The position numbers were made by a program, and so were the translations under genes. Source: Lentilactobacillus fungorum (GTDB lineage Bacteria > Bacillota > Bacilli > Lactobacillales > Lactobacillaceae). From it: a stretch of DNA of 64,000 nt. Below the pieces are notes generated by a model. That model searched no databases. It was not told the DNA's origin and saw only the letters and a list, made by a program, of their open reading frames with translations. Shown one piece after another: positions 34,116 to 43,536 of the stretch; within the stretch, counting starts at the first letter, position 1; the number at the start of each line of letters is the position of its first letter. The stretch is from contig NZ_BNJR01000017.1 in NCBI RefSeq assembly GCF_016860605.1, positions 62,001 through 126,000 of the forward strand, in the 5' to 3' direction.

Positions 34116-34266
34116 ATGGAAAGAGATAAACAATGTTTATTTCTTCTCACCCCCCAATAACGAGTGATAAATTAATCCCCCCATTAATTTGTTGCTTTTC
34201 ATATTCATATTCCCCTCAGAATATTGATACTATAAAGATAAGGCTTCCCCCGCCTTATCTTTTTTT
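34116..34266 (+). ncRNA. Candidate small RNA, tandem copy 3 (more diverged)
   Basis: About 150 nt. It carries four C-rich motifs: CACCCCCCAAT near 34146, AATCCCCCCATT near 34173, the loop of an ATATTC/GAATAT hairpin, and the terminator loop TTCCCCC between AGATAAGGC (34236-34244) and GCCTTATCT (34252-34260). The terminator stem differs from the others at paired positions (GGC/GCC here, GACA/TGTC in copy 1), so the structure is kept by compensating changes. A 105-codon frame that crosses the terminator is not believed to be coding. Confidence 0.6.
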
Positions 34267-34318
34267 GTGCAGAGAAACGGCGAGTATGGTTACCGTATGC
34301 ATCATAAGTACACTTCAA

Positions 34319-34513
34319 TCAGCGTCTTTTCCATGCTCGACCAGCTTCACGGTCAATAATCGTCAAAATGCAGACATCAACAAACACCCAAACCAGCTCA
34401 CCAATACTAATACGACCGTTAACCAAGTTTTTGAGCGGGTCAACGAGTAAAATGATGCCCGCAATATTCATCAACACTACCAAAGCTCCATAGAACAACT
34501 TTCTGCCATTCAC
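34319..34513 (-). CDS. Small two-helix membrane protein
   Basis: A 64-residue protein with hydrophobic stretches at about 5-23 and 36-52 and a basic C-terminus (REAGRAWKRR), so the end is probably cytoplasmic. No family is recognised. The start is ATG 34513 with AGGTG nine bases upstream. It is divergent from the RelE/YafQ-like gene and is not its antitoxin by appearance. Confidence 0.6.
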   Translation of the reverse strand: MNGRKLFYGALVVLMNIAGIILLVDPLKNLVNGRISIGELVWVFVDVCILTIIDREAGRAWKRR

Positions 34514-34610
34514 TTTATCACCTACCTTCTGAGTTGATTATTTGCTATCATTTTAACAGGAAACCAATTAATTAATGAATCAAAACCAAGTAAGTTAAGG
34601 AGTCTAACTG

Positions 34611-34877
34611 ATGACTTATCAACCCAAGTATCAATCCCGTTTCAAAAAACATTACCAAAACATGATTCGTGCCAAACGCTATACCGAAGCCGAATTTACC
34701 GCTATTAAGAAACAGTTATTAAGTGGCGAACCGGTTGCCGAAAAGTATGACGATCACGTCATCAAAAGTCGCAAACCTCAACGGGCGTTATTTATTAAGG
34801 GTAACTGGCTGCTCATTTATGAAATTGTTGGTAACACCATTTACTTTCTAGATACTGGCCGTCACGGGGAGGTTTAA
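34611..34877 (+). CDS. YafQ/RelE-like mRNA-interferase-fold protein, orphan
   Basis: An 88-residue protein with the type II toxin fold of the YafQ group (about 90 residues is normal). KYDDHVIKS corresponds to the first histidine region, FIKGNWLLIYEI to the region that in YafQ reads H-x-x-P-D-W-L-L-I-Y, and FLDTGRHGEV to the C-terminal T-G-T-H-x-x-L/F. At the second region the His is replaced by Phe and the Asp by Asn, so catalytic activity may be reduced or lost. No antitoxin gene precedes or follows it. The start is ATG 34611 after AAGGAG. Confidence 0.8.
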   Translation: MTYQPKYQSRFKKHYQNMIRAKRYTEAEFTAIKKQLLSGEPVAEKYDDHVIKSRKPQRALFIKGNWLLIYEIVGNTIYFLDTGRHGEV

Positions 34878-34912
34878 TCGATAATTAACACTAGTAACGA
34901 TTTTTCGCCATC

Positions 34913-34948
34913 AAAAAAATCGACCTTTTATTCGGGTCGATCTTTTCA
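34913..34948. terminator. Bidirectional terminator
   Basis: ATCGACC and GGTCGAT pair, with AAAAAAA on the left and CTTTTC on the right. Confidence 0.7.
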
Positions 34949-34981
34949 TCTTTATCAAGTTATTTCCTGAGTTTCCTTAGA

Positions 34982-35160
34982 TTATGAGCTACTATCACGG
35001 CCTTCTTTACCGATAATACCAGCCGTCATTTCGTCAACCGCCTTCAAACCTTCACTATTTATAACCATCTAAGGTCTCAACTTGTTTTCCATTAGTGATT
35101 ACTCTCTCAAGGGCATTTCAGTTACGAAATGTTGCAACTTTAACTTTCAAGCTGATTAGT
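34982..35160 (-). pseudogene. Frameshifted coding remnant of unknown family
   Basis: On the minus strand the stretch reads SLISLKVKVATFRN, in-frame stop, NALERVITNGKQVETLDGYK. After a frame change it continues SEGLKAVDEMTAGIIGKEGRDSSS and a stop. The protein-like composition across two frames suggests a broken gene end, just downstream of purB. I cannot name the family, and there is no start. Confidence 0.35.
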
Positions 35161-35182
35161 GATCAGCAAAAAGCTCAATGCA

Positions 35183-36478
35183 CTATTCCAAACCAACCCG
35201 CGCAAATATCTCATCCACATGGCGAATATGATAATGGTAATCAAACGCATCGGCAATCTGGTCTTCACTTAGCGCATCCGTAATCTTTTTGTCGCCTTCG
35301 ACTAAATCACGGAACTGAATGCCCTGATCCCAAGATTTCTTGGTTAATGGTTGAACCAAATCATAGGCCTGTTCTCTAGTCATTCCCGAGTCAATCAGCT
35401 TTAGCATCACTCGTTGGCTGTAAATCAGTCCATAAGTCATGCCCATATTCTGCTTCATTCGCTCTGGGAAGACCGTTAATCGCTCTAAAATATTTGAGAA
35501 GCGGTGCATCATGTAATCCAACAAAATTAAGGTGTCTGGAATGATGATTCGCTCTGCAGATGAATGGGAGATGTCTCGTTCATGCCACAATGGCACATCC
35601 TCGTAGGCCGTAATCATGTGACCACGAACTACTCGAGCGAGTCCACAAATATTCTCTGAACCAATTGGATTTCGCTTATGCGGCATGGCCGATGAGCCCT
35701 TTTGTCCAGCATCAAAATGTTCTTCAACCTCATGGATTTCAGACCGCTGCAGGCCACGAATTTCGGTGGCAAACTCTTCTAAACTCGTTGCAATCAGTGC
35801 CAAAGTTGAAATATAGTCCGCGTGTAAATCACGAGGTAAGATTTGGCTGGTGATCTCTTGGGCGTGCAAGCCTAATGAATCACATACATACTGTTCAACA
35901 AACGGTGGCACATTGGCGAACGTCCCGACTGCGCCAGAAATTTGGCCCGCCTCCAATTCTTTAGAGGTTACCTCAAAACGACGCTTATTTCGGTTCATTT
36001 CAGAATACCAGCGAGCCAACTTCAAACCAAAGGTAGTCGGCTCAGCTTGAACGCCATGTGTTCGACCGATCATAACCGTATCTTTATACTTCTTGGCCTG
36101 TTTGGCAATCACGTCAATCAGGCGATCAATATCATCTTTAATAAGTTTATTAGCTTGTTTAATCCGAACACCATATGCCGTGTCAACGACGTCCGTGCTA
36201 GTAACGCCGTAATGCACCCACTTTTTTTCGGGTCCTAGTGACTTAGAAACATCCCTGGTAAAAGCCACGATGTCATGATGGGTCACGGCTTCAATTTCGG
36301 CAATGCCATCCACATCAAACTTGGCATTCTTTTTAATTTTTTCAACGTCCTCAGCCGGAATTTTACCCAACTTGGCCCATGCCTCGTCAATGGCAATTTC
36401 AACTTTTAGCCAAGCAGCATACTGATTTTGGAGTGACCAAATCTGACTCATTTCCGGTAATGAATATCTATCTATCAT
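35183..36478 (-). CDS. purB: Adenylosuccinate lyase
   Basis: PurB (431 residues, normal length) acts twice in purine synthesis, releasing fumarate from SAICAR and from adenylosuccinate. The signature [11 protein letters not shown] is present in the 260-270 region with the catalytic Ser loop. The general acid region [16 protein letters not shown] and the N-terminal [15 protein letters not shown] are typical. The start is ATG 36478 after AAAGGA; five upstream codons overlap that site. Three copies of the dispersed repeat lie directly upstream. Divergent purA makes the second AMP-branch enzyme, and a PurR-type operator lies between them. Confidence 0.96.
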   Translation of the reverse strand: MIDRYSLPEMSQIWSLQNQYAAWLKVEIAIDEAWAKLGKIPAEDVEKIKKNAKFDVDGIAEIEAVTHHDIVAFTRDVSKSLGPEKKWVHYGVTSTDVVDTAYGVRIKQANKLIKDDIDRLIDVIAKQAKKYKDTVMIGRTHGVQAEPTTFGLKLARWYSEMNRNKRRFEVTSKELEAGQISGAVGTFANVPPFVEQYVCDSLGLHAQEITSQILPRDLHADYISTLALIATSLEEFATEIRGLQRSEIHEVEEHFDAGQKGSSAMPHKRNPIGSENICGLARVVRGHMITAYEDVPLWHERDISHSSAERIIIPDTLILLDYMMHRFSNILERLTVFPERMKQNMGMTYGLIYSQRVMLKLIDSGMTREQAYDLVQPLTKKSWDQGIQFRDLVEGDKKITDALSEDQIADAFDYHYHIRHVDEIFARVGLE

Positions 36479-36492
36479 AGTGTGTCCTTTCA

Positions 36493-36868
36493 AGTTAAAG
36501 TGAGCGGAGCAAAGCGGTTAGAAAGCGGAGTGTAAGTTTACTTGACCGGAAATCCCGGGCTTGGATTTTTGGGCAAGTAGGCTTACGCGCAGCTTTCTGC
36601 TTTGCACAGCTGTCCTAATAAAGTGAGCGAAGCAAAGCGTTTAGAAAGCGGAGTGTAAGTTTACTTGACCGGAAATCCCGGGCTTGGATTTTTGGGCAAG
36701 TAGGCTTACGCGCAGCTTTCTGCTTTGCGCAGCTGTCCTAAATAAGTGAGCGAAGCCAGGCGTTTAGAAAGCGGAGCGTAAGGCTCCTCTAACGGAAATT
36801 CCCGGGCTTGGGATTTTCGTTAGAGGTGTTTACGTGTAGCTTTCTGCCTGGCGTAGCTATCCTAATAT
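36493..36868 (-). repeat. Dispersed palindromic repeat cluster E (three copies)
   Basis: Three head-to-tail copies in minus orientation. Two are nearly identical (inner arms ACTTG/CAAGT, outer arms AGCAAAGCG/CTGCTTTGC). The third has inner arms CCTCTAAC/GTTAGAGG and outer arms GCCAGGCG/CTGCCTGGC. Both forms pair internally. The purB-proximal copy ends about 12 bp before the ribosome binding site. Confidence 0.88.
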
Positions 36869-36987
36869 AGGTAAAAAAGCACAACCACAAAGCTCATCCA
36901 AGCTCTGCCCCGCCATTCTAAATAATCATACCATTATGATAGCATATTGTTCGCCCTTTGACTATATTTTGGAAGTAATCTTCACGT

Positions 36988-37020
36988 TATGTTCGTATCC
37001 CGTTTTAAAGTCGAACTTTA
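36988..37020. promoter_or_regulatory. PurR operator candidate (two inverted PurBoxes)
   Basis: GTTCG at 36991-36995 and CGAAC at 37012-37016 are centred in ATGTTCGTAT and AAGTCGAACTTT, which resemble the PurBox. They are inverted and separated by 16 bp, the arrangement known for Bacillus PurR. The pair lies about 115 bp before the purA start. A TTGACC at 37027 might be a -35 box, but I cannot place a good -10 box. Confidence 0.65.
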
Positions 37021-37130
37021 AGCGTTTTGACCCTTAAAATTATTAACCTTTTGGTTGATTAATGGCGGCGATGTTGGTAAAATTAAAAATGCTGGGTTAC
37101 GGCTTGGCAATAAAATTTAGAGGTGTTCAT

Positions 37131-38411
37131 ATGTCATCTATTGTGATTGTTGGAAGTCAATGGGGCGACGAAGGAAAGGGTAAGATTACCGATTTCTTCG
37201 GCCAAAGTGCTGACATTATCGCCCGCTATCAAGGCGGGGATAATGCCGGCCATACCATTGTCTTTAACGGCCATAGCTATCATTTGCAGCTAATTCCATC
37301 TGGTATTTTTGATCAAGAAAAATATAGTGTGATTGGCAACGGCGTAGTCGTTAATCCCAAATCTTTGATCAGCGAAATGGACAATTTAAAACAGGACGGC
37401 ATCAGTACGGATAATCTTCGAATTTCAAACCGTGCTCAAGTGATTATGCCTTACCATATTTTGTTCGATGGTTTGCAGGAGCAAAAAAAGGATGCCAAAA
37501 TTGGCACAACCAATAAAGGAATCGGCCCTGCATACATGGATAAATACGAAAGAATTGGAATCCGGATTGCCGATTTGATTGACAGAGAGACATTTGAAGA
37601 AAAGCTTCGAAGCAATCTCAAAATTAAAAATGAACTGCTAGAAAAAATTTATCATGTAAAACCGCTAGACTTCGACACAATTTTCAATGAATACAATCAA
37701 TATGCTGAGCGTATTCGCCCTTACGTCATTGATGCTTCCTATATAATTAACAACGCATTAGATGATGACAAAAACGTTTTGTTTGAAGGTGCCCAGGGGG
37801 TTATGCTAGACGTTGATCACGGTACTTACCCGTTTGTAACGTCTTCAAACCCCAGTGCGGGGGGTGCGGCCGTCGGAACTGGCGTTGGCCCTAACCGGAT
37901 CAATAACGTTATCGGCGTTTGCAAGGCTTACACCTCTCGAGTCGGTGAGGGGCCATTCCCAACTGAGCTTAAAGACGAGGTTGGCGATCATATTCGTGAA
38001 GTTGGTCATGAATATGGCGTTGTTACTAAGCGGCCGCGTCGAATTGGCTGGTTTGACAGTGTCGTCCTTCGCCACTCAGCTCGCGTAAGTGGTTATACGC
38101 ATTTAGCACTTAACTGCTTGGATATTCTAACTGGTATTAAAACTTTAAAAATTTGTGTTGCTTATGAGCTAAACGGTCAAAAAATTGATCATTACCCTGC
38201 TACTCTTAAAGAACTTGATCATTGCAAACCCGTTTATGAAGAGCTCCCTGGCTGGGACGAAGACATCACCGAATGCAAAACGTTTGATGAATTACCGGCG
38301 AATGCTCAAAATTATTTGACTCATATTCAAGAAGCCGTTGGCGTGCCGTATGCAACTTTCTCGGTCGGTCCTGACAGAACTCAAACTAACGTTGTTGAAA
38401 AAGTGTGGTAA
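37131..38411 (+). CDS. purA: Adenylosuccinate synthetase
   Basis: PurA (426 residues) makes adenylosuccinate from IMP, aspartate and GTP, the first committed step to AMP. The GTP-binding start [17 protein letters not shown], the catalytic region [14 protein letters not shown] with His, [14 protein letters not shown] and the C-terminal VGPDRTQT are all present. The start is ATG 37131, seven bases after GAGGTG; a longer in-frame start is not supported. It is followed by guaC, and the two set the AMP/GMP balance. A PurR-type operator lies upstream. Confidence 0.97.
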   Translation: MSSIVIVGSQWGDEGKGKITDFFGQSADIIARYQGGDNAGHTIVFNGHSYHLQLIPSGIFDQEKYSVIGNGVVVNPKSLISEMDNLKQDGISTDNLRISNRAQVIMPYHILFDGLQEQKKDAKIGTTNKGIGPAYMDKYERIGIRIADLIDRETFEEKLRSNLKIKNELLEKIYHVKPLDFDTIFNEYNQYAERIRPYVIDASYIINNALDDDKNVLFEGAQGVMLDVDHGTYPFVTSSNPSAGGAAVGTGVGPNRINNVIGVCKAYTSRVGEGPFPTELKDEVGDHIREVGHEYGVVTKRPRRIGWFDSVVLRHSARVSGYTHLALNCLDILTGIKTLKICVAYELNGQKIDHYPATLKELDHCKPVYEELPGWDEDITECKTFDELPANAQNYLTHIQEAVGVPYATFSVGPDRTQTNVVEKVW

Positions 38412-38417
38412 CAAGTA

Positions 38418-38487
38418 GCAGTGAACGTAGCGAAACAATTAGAAGTCGTCAATAGGCTAGGCATTTCACAGCTGTCGGAGCTGTCCT
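38418..38487 (-). repeat. Truncated copy of the dispersed palindromic repeat (F)
   Basis: The element starts with AGTGAACGTAGCGAAAC and ends with CAGCTGTCGGAGCTGTCCT but lacks the central core. It lies between purA and guaC and ends about 10 bp before the guaC ribosome binding site. A further trace (GGACAGCTGTG) precedes the esterase gene at about 39570. Confidence 0.65.
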
Positions 38488-38506
38488 AAAACCTCGGAGG
38501 TAAATC

Positions 38507-39478
38507 ATGGAAGTATTTGATTACGAAGACATTCAACTCATCCCCAATAAAAATATTATTAAGAGCAGAAGTGACGCTGACACTTCAGTTAAATTTGGCC
38601 CAAAGACTTTCAAGATCCCAGTGGTTCCCGCAAACATGGAAACCGTCATTAACGATGATCTTGCTATTTGGTTGGCTCAAAACGACTACTTCTATGTTAT
38701 GCATCGCTTCCAACCTGAAAAGCGAGAACCGTTCATTAAAAAAATGCATTCATTGAACCTTTACGCTTCAATTAGTGTCGGGATCAAACCGGAAGAATAC
38801 GAATTTATTGATCAGTTAGTTGCTGACGGCCAAAAGCCAGAATATATCACTATTGACGTTGCTCACGGTCATTCTGACTACGTTATCCAAATGATCCATT
38901 ACATCAAGGAACAATTACCGGATAGTTTCTTAATTGTTGGTAATTTGGGAACTCCCGAAGCGGTTCGAGAAATTGAAAATGCCGGTGCGGATGCAACAAA
39001 GATTGGGATCGGCCCAGGTAAAGCCTGCATCACTAAATTAAAAACCGGTTTTGGAACTGGGGGCTGGCAATTAGCCGCTTTAAGATTGTGCTCAAAGGCT
39101 GCTCGCAAACCAATGATTGCAGACGGTGGTATCCGTTACAACGGCGACATTGCTAAATCAATTCGCTTCGGTGCATCAATGGTCATGATCGGTTCATTGT
39201 TGGCTGGTCATGAGGAAACCCCGGGCAACCTCATCAGTATTGACGGTAAAAAGTATAAGCAATACTGGGGGTCCGCTTCAGAACGCCAAAAAGGCGCCTA
39301 TCGAAACGTTGAGGGTCGCCAAATGCTAGTGCCATATCGTGGTCACATCGCCGATACGCTTAATGAGATGCAGCAAGATCTTCAGTCATCAATTTCATAC
39401 GCTGGTGGCCGAAAGCTAAACGATATTACTAAAGTCGATTATGTGGTTCTAAAGAATTCCATTTTTAACGGTGACTAG
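38507..39478 (+). CDS. guaC: GMP reductase
   Basis: GuaC (323 residues) reduces GMP to IMP with NADPH, feeding guanine nucleotides back to AMP through purA. The IMPDH/GMPR barrel shows [20 protein letters not shown] with the active-site Cys loop, [27 protein letters not shown], and no CBS domains, which separates it from IMP dehydrogenase. The start is ATG 38507 after CGGAGG. It lies 95 bp behind purA with a truncated repeat in between, and is probably in the same transcript. A strong terminator follows. Confidence 0.96.
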   Translation: MEVFDYEDIQLIPNKNIIKSRSDADTSVKFGPKTFKIPVVPANMETVINDDLAIWLAQNDYFYVMHRFQPEKREPFIKKMHSLNLYASISVGIKPEEYEFIDQLVADGQKPEYITIDVAHGHSDYVIQMIHYIKEQLPDSFLIVGNLGTPEAVREIENAGADATKIGIGPGKACITKLKTGFGTGGWQLAALRLCSKAARKPMIADGGIRYNGDIAKSIRFGASMVMIGSLLAGHEETPGNLISIDGKKYKQYWGSASERQKGAYRNVEGRQMLVPYRGHIADTLNEMQQDLQSSISYAGGRKLNDITKVDYVVLKNSIFNGD

Positions 39479-39502
39479 CCCGCTACTTATTGACTAATTT
39501 AA

Positions 39503-39555
39503 AAATCCCTGCGACAATCATTCTCAAATGATGATTATCGCAGGGATTTTTATTA
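39503..39555 (+). terminator. Terminator of purA-guaC
   Basis: AAAAATCCCTGCGA pairs with TCGCAGGGATTTTT around an inner ATCATT/AATGAT region, followed by a T run. Confidence 0.85.
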
Positions 39556-39603
39556 TAGTGAATTCGAAAGGACAGCTGTGAAAAGTAGTTAGGAGCCTCA
39601 ATC

Positions 39604-40326
39604 ATGTCAATCTTAAATTTCACTCGCGCTTGGCCATCGCTTCAAGAACAGACAACCATTCATGTTATTTTACCCAATGAACTTCCAAGCGGCGGCAGCT
39701 TTCAAGTATTATGGCTGTTGCATGGCCTCGGCGATAACGGCAGTGGTTGGCTGCGAAAGACCAATCTTGAAGTTCTCGATAAGTATACTAATTTAGCCAT
39801 TATTACTCCGGAAATGAACCGTAGCTTTTACACAAACATGGCCGCTGGTCTGCCCTACTGGGATTACTTAACGCAAGAAGTCATTCCAGAAATGCGCAAA
39901 TTGTTGCCATTATCTACTGATTTCAAGGATAATTTTGTGGGTGGCGTTTCAATGGGCGGCTTTGGCGCGTTCAAGCTTGCTTTTGCTCATCCCGATTGGT
40001 TTAGTGCCGTGGTTGCCATTTCGGCGGTTGTCGATTTAACAATGCTCCCTGACCTTATGCCAGATTATCGTAGCATTTTCGGTGAAACGATGCCAAAACA
40101 ATATTTGGAAAGATTGGCAGCAAAAGCCCCTCAAGCCGCTCTTCGTAAACTCCGCATTTATGACTGTATTGGCAATCAGGATTTCTTGAAAGCCACCAAT
40201 GACCAATTCGCGGATTATCTTCAACACCAGCTGGACCTCAACCTCACTTATGTTACTGAAACCGGCGACCACGATTGGTTATATTGGCAGCGAGTTTTAC
40301 CAGATATTTTGCATTGGCTACTTTAA
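39604..40326 (+). CDS. Esterase, EstA/esterase-D type alpha/beta hydrolase
   Basis: A 240-residue serine esterase like the tributyrin esterase EstA of lactic acid bacteria. LLHGLGDNGSGW at about residues 38-49 forms the oxyanion site, GGVSMGGFGAFKLA holds the nucleophile (G-x-S-x-G-G), and TGDHDWLYWQRVLPDILHWL supplies the His near the end, with an Asp in DCIGNQDFL. No signal peptide, so it is cytoplasmic. Ester hydrolysis, and ester synthesis relevant to flavour, is known for the family. The start is ATG 39604 after AGGAG. Confidence 0.92.
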   Translation: MSILNFTRAWPSLQEQTTIHVILPNELPSGGSFQVLWLLHGLGDNGSGWLRKTNLEVLDKYTNLAIITPEMNRSFYTNMAAGLPYWDYLTQEVIPEMRKLLPLSTDFKDNFVGGVSMGGFGAFKLAFAHPDWFSAVVAISAVVDLTMLPDLMPDYRSIFGETMPKQYLERLAAKAPQAALRKLRIYDCIGNQDFLKATNDQFADYLQHQLDLNLTYVTETGDHDWLYWQRVLPDILHWLL

Positions 40327-40386
40327 GTTATGAGCAACCGCGACATTTTTCTGAGCAAAGAGAAAAGAGTTAGCCCAATCGCTGAG

Positions 40387-40435
40387 CAAAAATATCCCAA
40401 CAATTTGCATATTGCGAATTGCTGAGATATTTCTT
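40387..40435. terminator. Terminator
   Basis: AAATATCCCAACAATTT and GAATTGCTGAGATATTT pair with a few mismatches. It lies between the esterase and the convergent surface-protein gene. Confidence 0.6.
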
Positions 40436-40442
40436 TCATAAA

Positions 40443-43127
40443 TCATTTAATTGGCTTAACGTAATGTGAATTAGCAGTGATGTAACCACCGGCTACTTTA
40501 TATCTTAATGAATTTCCATGGGCATAGTCCCATTTTACTACTCTAAGAACATGATGGGTCTTAATCAGGGATTCCTTATGGTGTAAATTAACATCGCGGT
40601 ATAAATAGAGGTTGTGCTTGACGAGAACCCGCTTCGGCACGTTAGGCCGATTAATCGCCGTCCACTGTTTGTTTCCAGAGATATAATGACCGTTTGTTAA
40701 CTTAAAACGAGTAGTTAAGCCGGAATGAACAACTTTCTTAACGTTTAACACAGTTCCTTGCTTGAAATGCTTAACCCGATTCAGATGCATAAATCTTGTC
40801 GATTTGTATTCGTAAGTACCTTTAGGATTAATCACATATAGTTTATGATAATTACCCTGCCAGTAAAGGGGCGCAACATAAGTGGCCTTTGCTGTGATAA
40901 AACTGCCATCACTTAAAACATATCTCAAATTGCCATTAGTCGATTTTTGCGTTCCAACCACGTGAAAAATCGGTGCATAAATTCTCACTCGTTGGCGATA
41001 TTTTTTAATCCGCTGATTCTTTTTAAAGTTAACATTCTGATACCGATATACTGTCTTCTTAGCATATACTTTAAATTCAGACTTTGCTTGATCAGCAGTA
41101 GCGCTCTGTGCCTTTTGCTGATCAGGAATAGATTTCACAGAAGAATCGTTATTAACTCCCGTTGTATTTCTGGACACAATGGTCCCGGTTGCTGAACTAT
41201 TATCTGTATGAATTGGTTTACTTTGAGCAATCACTTTGACACTAATCGTTTTTTGAGTTTCACCCAAACGATAAGTAACTGGATAAGTCCCTGGCTTGGC
41301 ATTGTTTAATTTAGATGTGTCAATTTTCATCCCGGCTTTCACAGCATCGTTGTACTTTGCATACTTAGTGCCATCAGGTCCAATTGCCGAAACAAAGGCA
41401 GTCGCTGGATCAAACTTCTCGCCCTGATTAAGTGAAACATCTTTAAGCTCCAGGGCACTTTGATCCTTAACCGTAACGGTTGCAGTTTGGCTGGTCATTT
41501 GTGGTATTGCATATGTTACCTTATAAACGCCCGCTTTTGCTGTATCCACTTTAGGTGTTTCAGTGATCGTCATAATACCGGCCTTAATAAGTTCATCAAA
41601 GTATCTACCGTCATAGACATCTGTAACTGGCTTACCACTAATATCTGTGTTTTGAATCGTAAGAGAAATGAAGCCGTCTTTTGGGGTATAATTATCGCCA
41701 AGATTTAATGTTAAATCTTTGAGTTGCCATTGAAAGGGATTAGGTTTAACGACCACTGTTTGCTTGGCTGTTTGTCCTTCATAAGAATAAGTGAGGTTGT
41801 AAGTTCCGGGTACGGAAGTATCAATCGTTGGCGTAACGGTAATATCCTTGTTGGTCAGCCAGCGACCAGTGCTGTCAATTGAATGATAAAGTGTATAGTC
41901 CCCATACAAATACTTCTCAGGATCAAACTGGTCTTTATAATTTAGCGTCACTGCAGCCGGGCTCACCATCAAAATTCCCTTAAACGGTTTATGACTGACC
42001 ACATAAGTTTCGGGCTGCTGGGGAACTGAAGAAGATGAATGACTGTACAAAGTTGCCAGGTCTAAAGATTTGTTCCCCTCTGGGTTAAAGACATTTCCGT
42101 TACCAACCAACTGATATTGAAGTGGCGTCTTACCATCATTTGGCGTTGTCGTGACTAGCTGTGGTTGTTCGACACCATTGACTGCATACCCTTTTTCATC
42201 CGCCAGTTCGATAATCCCCGAACTACCATTAACCATCATAAACGTTTGCGGTGAGTTAAATTTATCACCAGGCCCTAGCTTGATTACCGCCGGTGTATTG
42301 TAAATCCGATCCCACAAGGTAATTCCGAACATATTTTTGGTAGTCGCCTCACCATCGTTCGTTACACCGCTCATGTTCCAACTTGAGATATCGATATAAT
42401 ATTGATCTGTCGCTAACATATATGAGAAGTTCTTAACGTGTGAGACATCGATTTGGGCAAGCATCTTGTTCAAGACATTAGAGTTGGCTAGTATGTTCGC
42501 GTCATTGGCTATATAATTTCCCGTAGGTTCCCAATTTGAGAACATCCCTTCCATGCTGGTAACGTGACTGTAATCCAACTTGTCCAGCCCCGTAACCTGA
42601 GTATTATCTGAATAGAACATGTAGGCCATGTCAGTTACATCACTCGTATCCAGATTAGAAAGGTCAATTTCATCTGTATTTAAGTTTGCAAACAACCCAT
42701 CCAGTGATTGATCAGTGGTCACACCTTTAGCAATAATTACTTTTGCTAATTTGGAATTATTATGATGGGAACTGTAATAACCATTGTCAAGCTTAGAAAT
42801 TGAGTATGGATGAAATTGGTCATCAACGCCACCAGCTGGCACCCCAAGATGACCACTCAAAATAGTTAAAACATTGTTGGAAACTTGCCACTTGAAGTGA
42901 AATGTTGGGACTTTGTCATCTACGTATTCACCAGAAGTATGTTGATCGTCAGCAGATGAGCTGACAGATGTTAGTGATTGTAATTCACTTACATTTTGAT
43001 TGAGTAAATTCGTATTTTGAGTATCATTAGTCATCTGCGTGTCGGCAGATGAATTACTCATCCCAATGCAGACTCCGGTCAAAGCAACTAAGCACCCCAA
43101 AAGCCATTGATTCTTTTTCCAAAACAT
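40443..43127 (-). CDS. BspA-like surface protein with Ig-like domains and DUF5776-type C-terminus
   Basis: An 894-residue exported protein. A signal peptide spans residues 1-29. A BspA/DUF285-type repeat region (about 60-320) shows repeated pieces such as DLSNLDTSDVTDMAYMFYSDNT and LDYSHVTSMEGMFSNW. Three bacterial Ig-like (Big_3-type) domains follow (about 380-655), each ending in V-x-Y-x-Y/L-x-x-x-x-x-T-x-x-V. After a linker, basic DUF5776-like modules (about 680-894) match those of the giant adhesin. It probably mediates binding to host or environmental surfaces and is held by the C-terminal modules. The start is ATG 43127 behind GAGGGGAG. There is no LPXTG motif. Confidence 0.85.
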   Translation of the reverse strand: MFWKKNQWLLGCLVALTGVCIGMSNSSADTQMTNDTQNTNLLNQNVSELQSLTSVSSSADDQHTSGEYVDDKVPTFHFKWQVSNNVLTILSGHLGVPAGGVDDQFHPYSISKLDNGYYSSHHNNSKLAKVIIAKGVTTDQSLDGLFANLNTDEIDLSNLDTSDVTDMAYMFYSDNTQVTGLDKLDYSHVTSMEGMFSNWEPTGNYIANDANILANSNVLNKMLAQIDVSHVKNFSYMLATDQYYIDISSWNMSGVTNDGEATTKNMFGITLWDRIYNTPAVIKLGPGDKFNSPQTFMMVNGSSGIIELADEKGYAVNGVEQPQLVTTTPNDGKTPLQYQLVGNGNVFNPEGNKSLDLATLYSHSSSSVPQQPETYVVSHKPFKGILMVSPAAVTLNYKDQFDPEKYLYGDYTLYHSIDSTGRWLTNKDITVTPTIDTSVPGTYNLTYSYEGQTAKQTVVVKPNPFQWQLKDLTLNLGDNYTPKDGFISLTIQNTDISGKPVTDVYDGRYFDELIKAGIMTITETPKVDTAKAGVYKVTYAIPQMTSQTATVTVKDQSALELKDVSLNQGEKFDPATAFVSAIGPDGTKYAKYNDAVKAGMKIDTSKLNNAKPGTYPVTYRLGETQKTISVKVIAQSKPIHTDNSSATGTIVSRNTTGVNNDSSVKSIPDQQKAQSATADQAKSEFKVYAKKTVYRYQNVNFKKNQRIKKYRQRVRIYAPIFHVVGTQKSTNGNLRYVLSDGSFITAKATYVAPLYWQGNYHKLYVINPKGTYEYKSTRFMHLNRVKHFKQGTVLNVKKVVHSGLTTRFKLTNGHYISGNKQWTAINRPNVPKRVLVKHNLYLYRDVNLHHKESLIKTHHVLRVVKWDYAHGNSLRYKVAGGYITANSHYVKPIK

Positions 43128-43349
43128 TTATTAAAACTCCCCTCAAAAATTACAGAACAACTGAACAGCTTTCTGTAATCATTTTGTACTTTACATACTT
43201 TGTCATATTAGCATTACAAGTTGTTAATTGTCCATGTTTTCAAACCAAAATTTTTAGCTACTCAACTATGAATCATTCTTAGGATTACTTCACTCAACTA
43301 TTGACTGTTTATGCTTACACAAATAACTCAGATAGCCTTGCTCTGCTAC

Positions 43350-43500
43350 ATAAAAAAGGATCCAACAATGAACAAAAACCGTTCATCATTAGATCCTTTC
43401 CCTACCACTTTGCGGAAACCCGTTCCGCCGGCCCTGACACTGACTAAAAAAATCACCAGCAATGAGCAAAACCTGCTCACTACTGATGATTTTCTTTTAG
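43350..43500. terminator. Cluster of terminator-like hairpins
   Basis: Between two minus-strand genes lie GGATCC...AATGAAC with GTTCAT...GATCC (about 43357-43399) and ATCA...AATGAGCA with TGCTCA...TGAT (about 43450-43493). A short GCGGAA/TTCCGC hairpin lies between them. A run of A before each stem means T after it on the minus strand. The right-hand ones fit as terminators of the LysM gene. Confidence 0.6.
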
Positions 43501-43536
43501 ACTTCCGGGTCAACCCGGGTCTAATCACGCTCTATC

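Noticed and set aside
34133-34450. 105-codon plus-strand frame across sRNA copy 3
   Set aside because: It runs through a clear terminator and antisense to a better gene at 34319-34513. The composition is not protein-like and the ribosome binding site is weak.
34319-34513. Antitoxin partner for the YafQ-like gene
   Set aside because: It is on the opposite strand and is a two-helix membrane protein, not a DNA-binding antitoxin.
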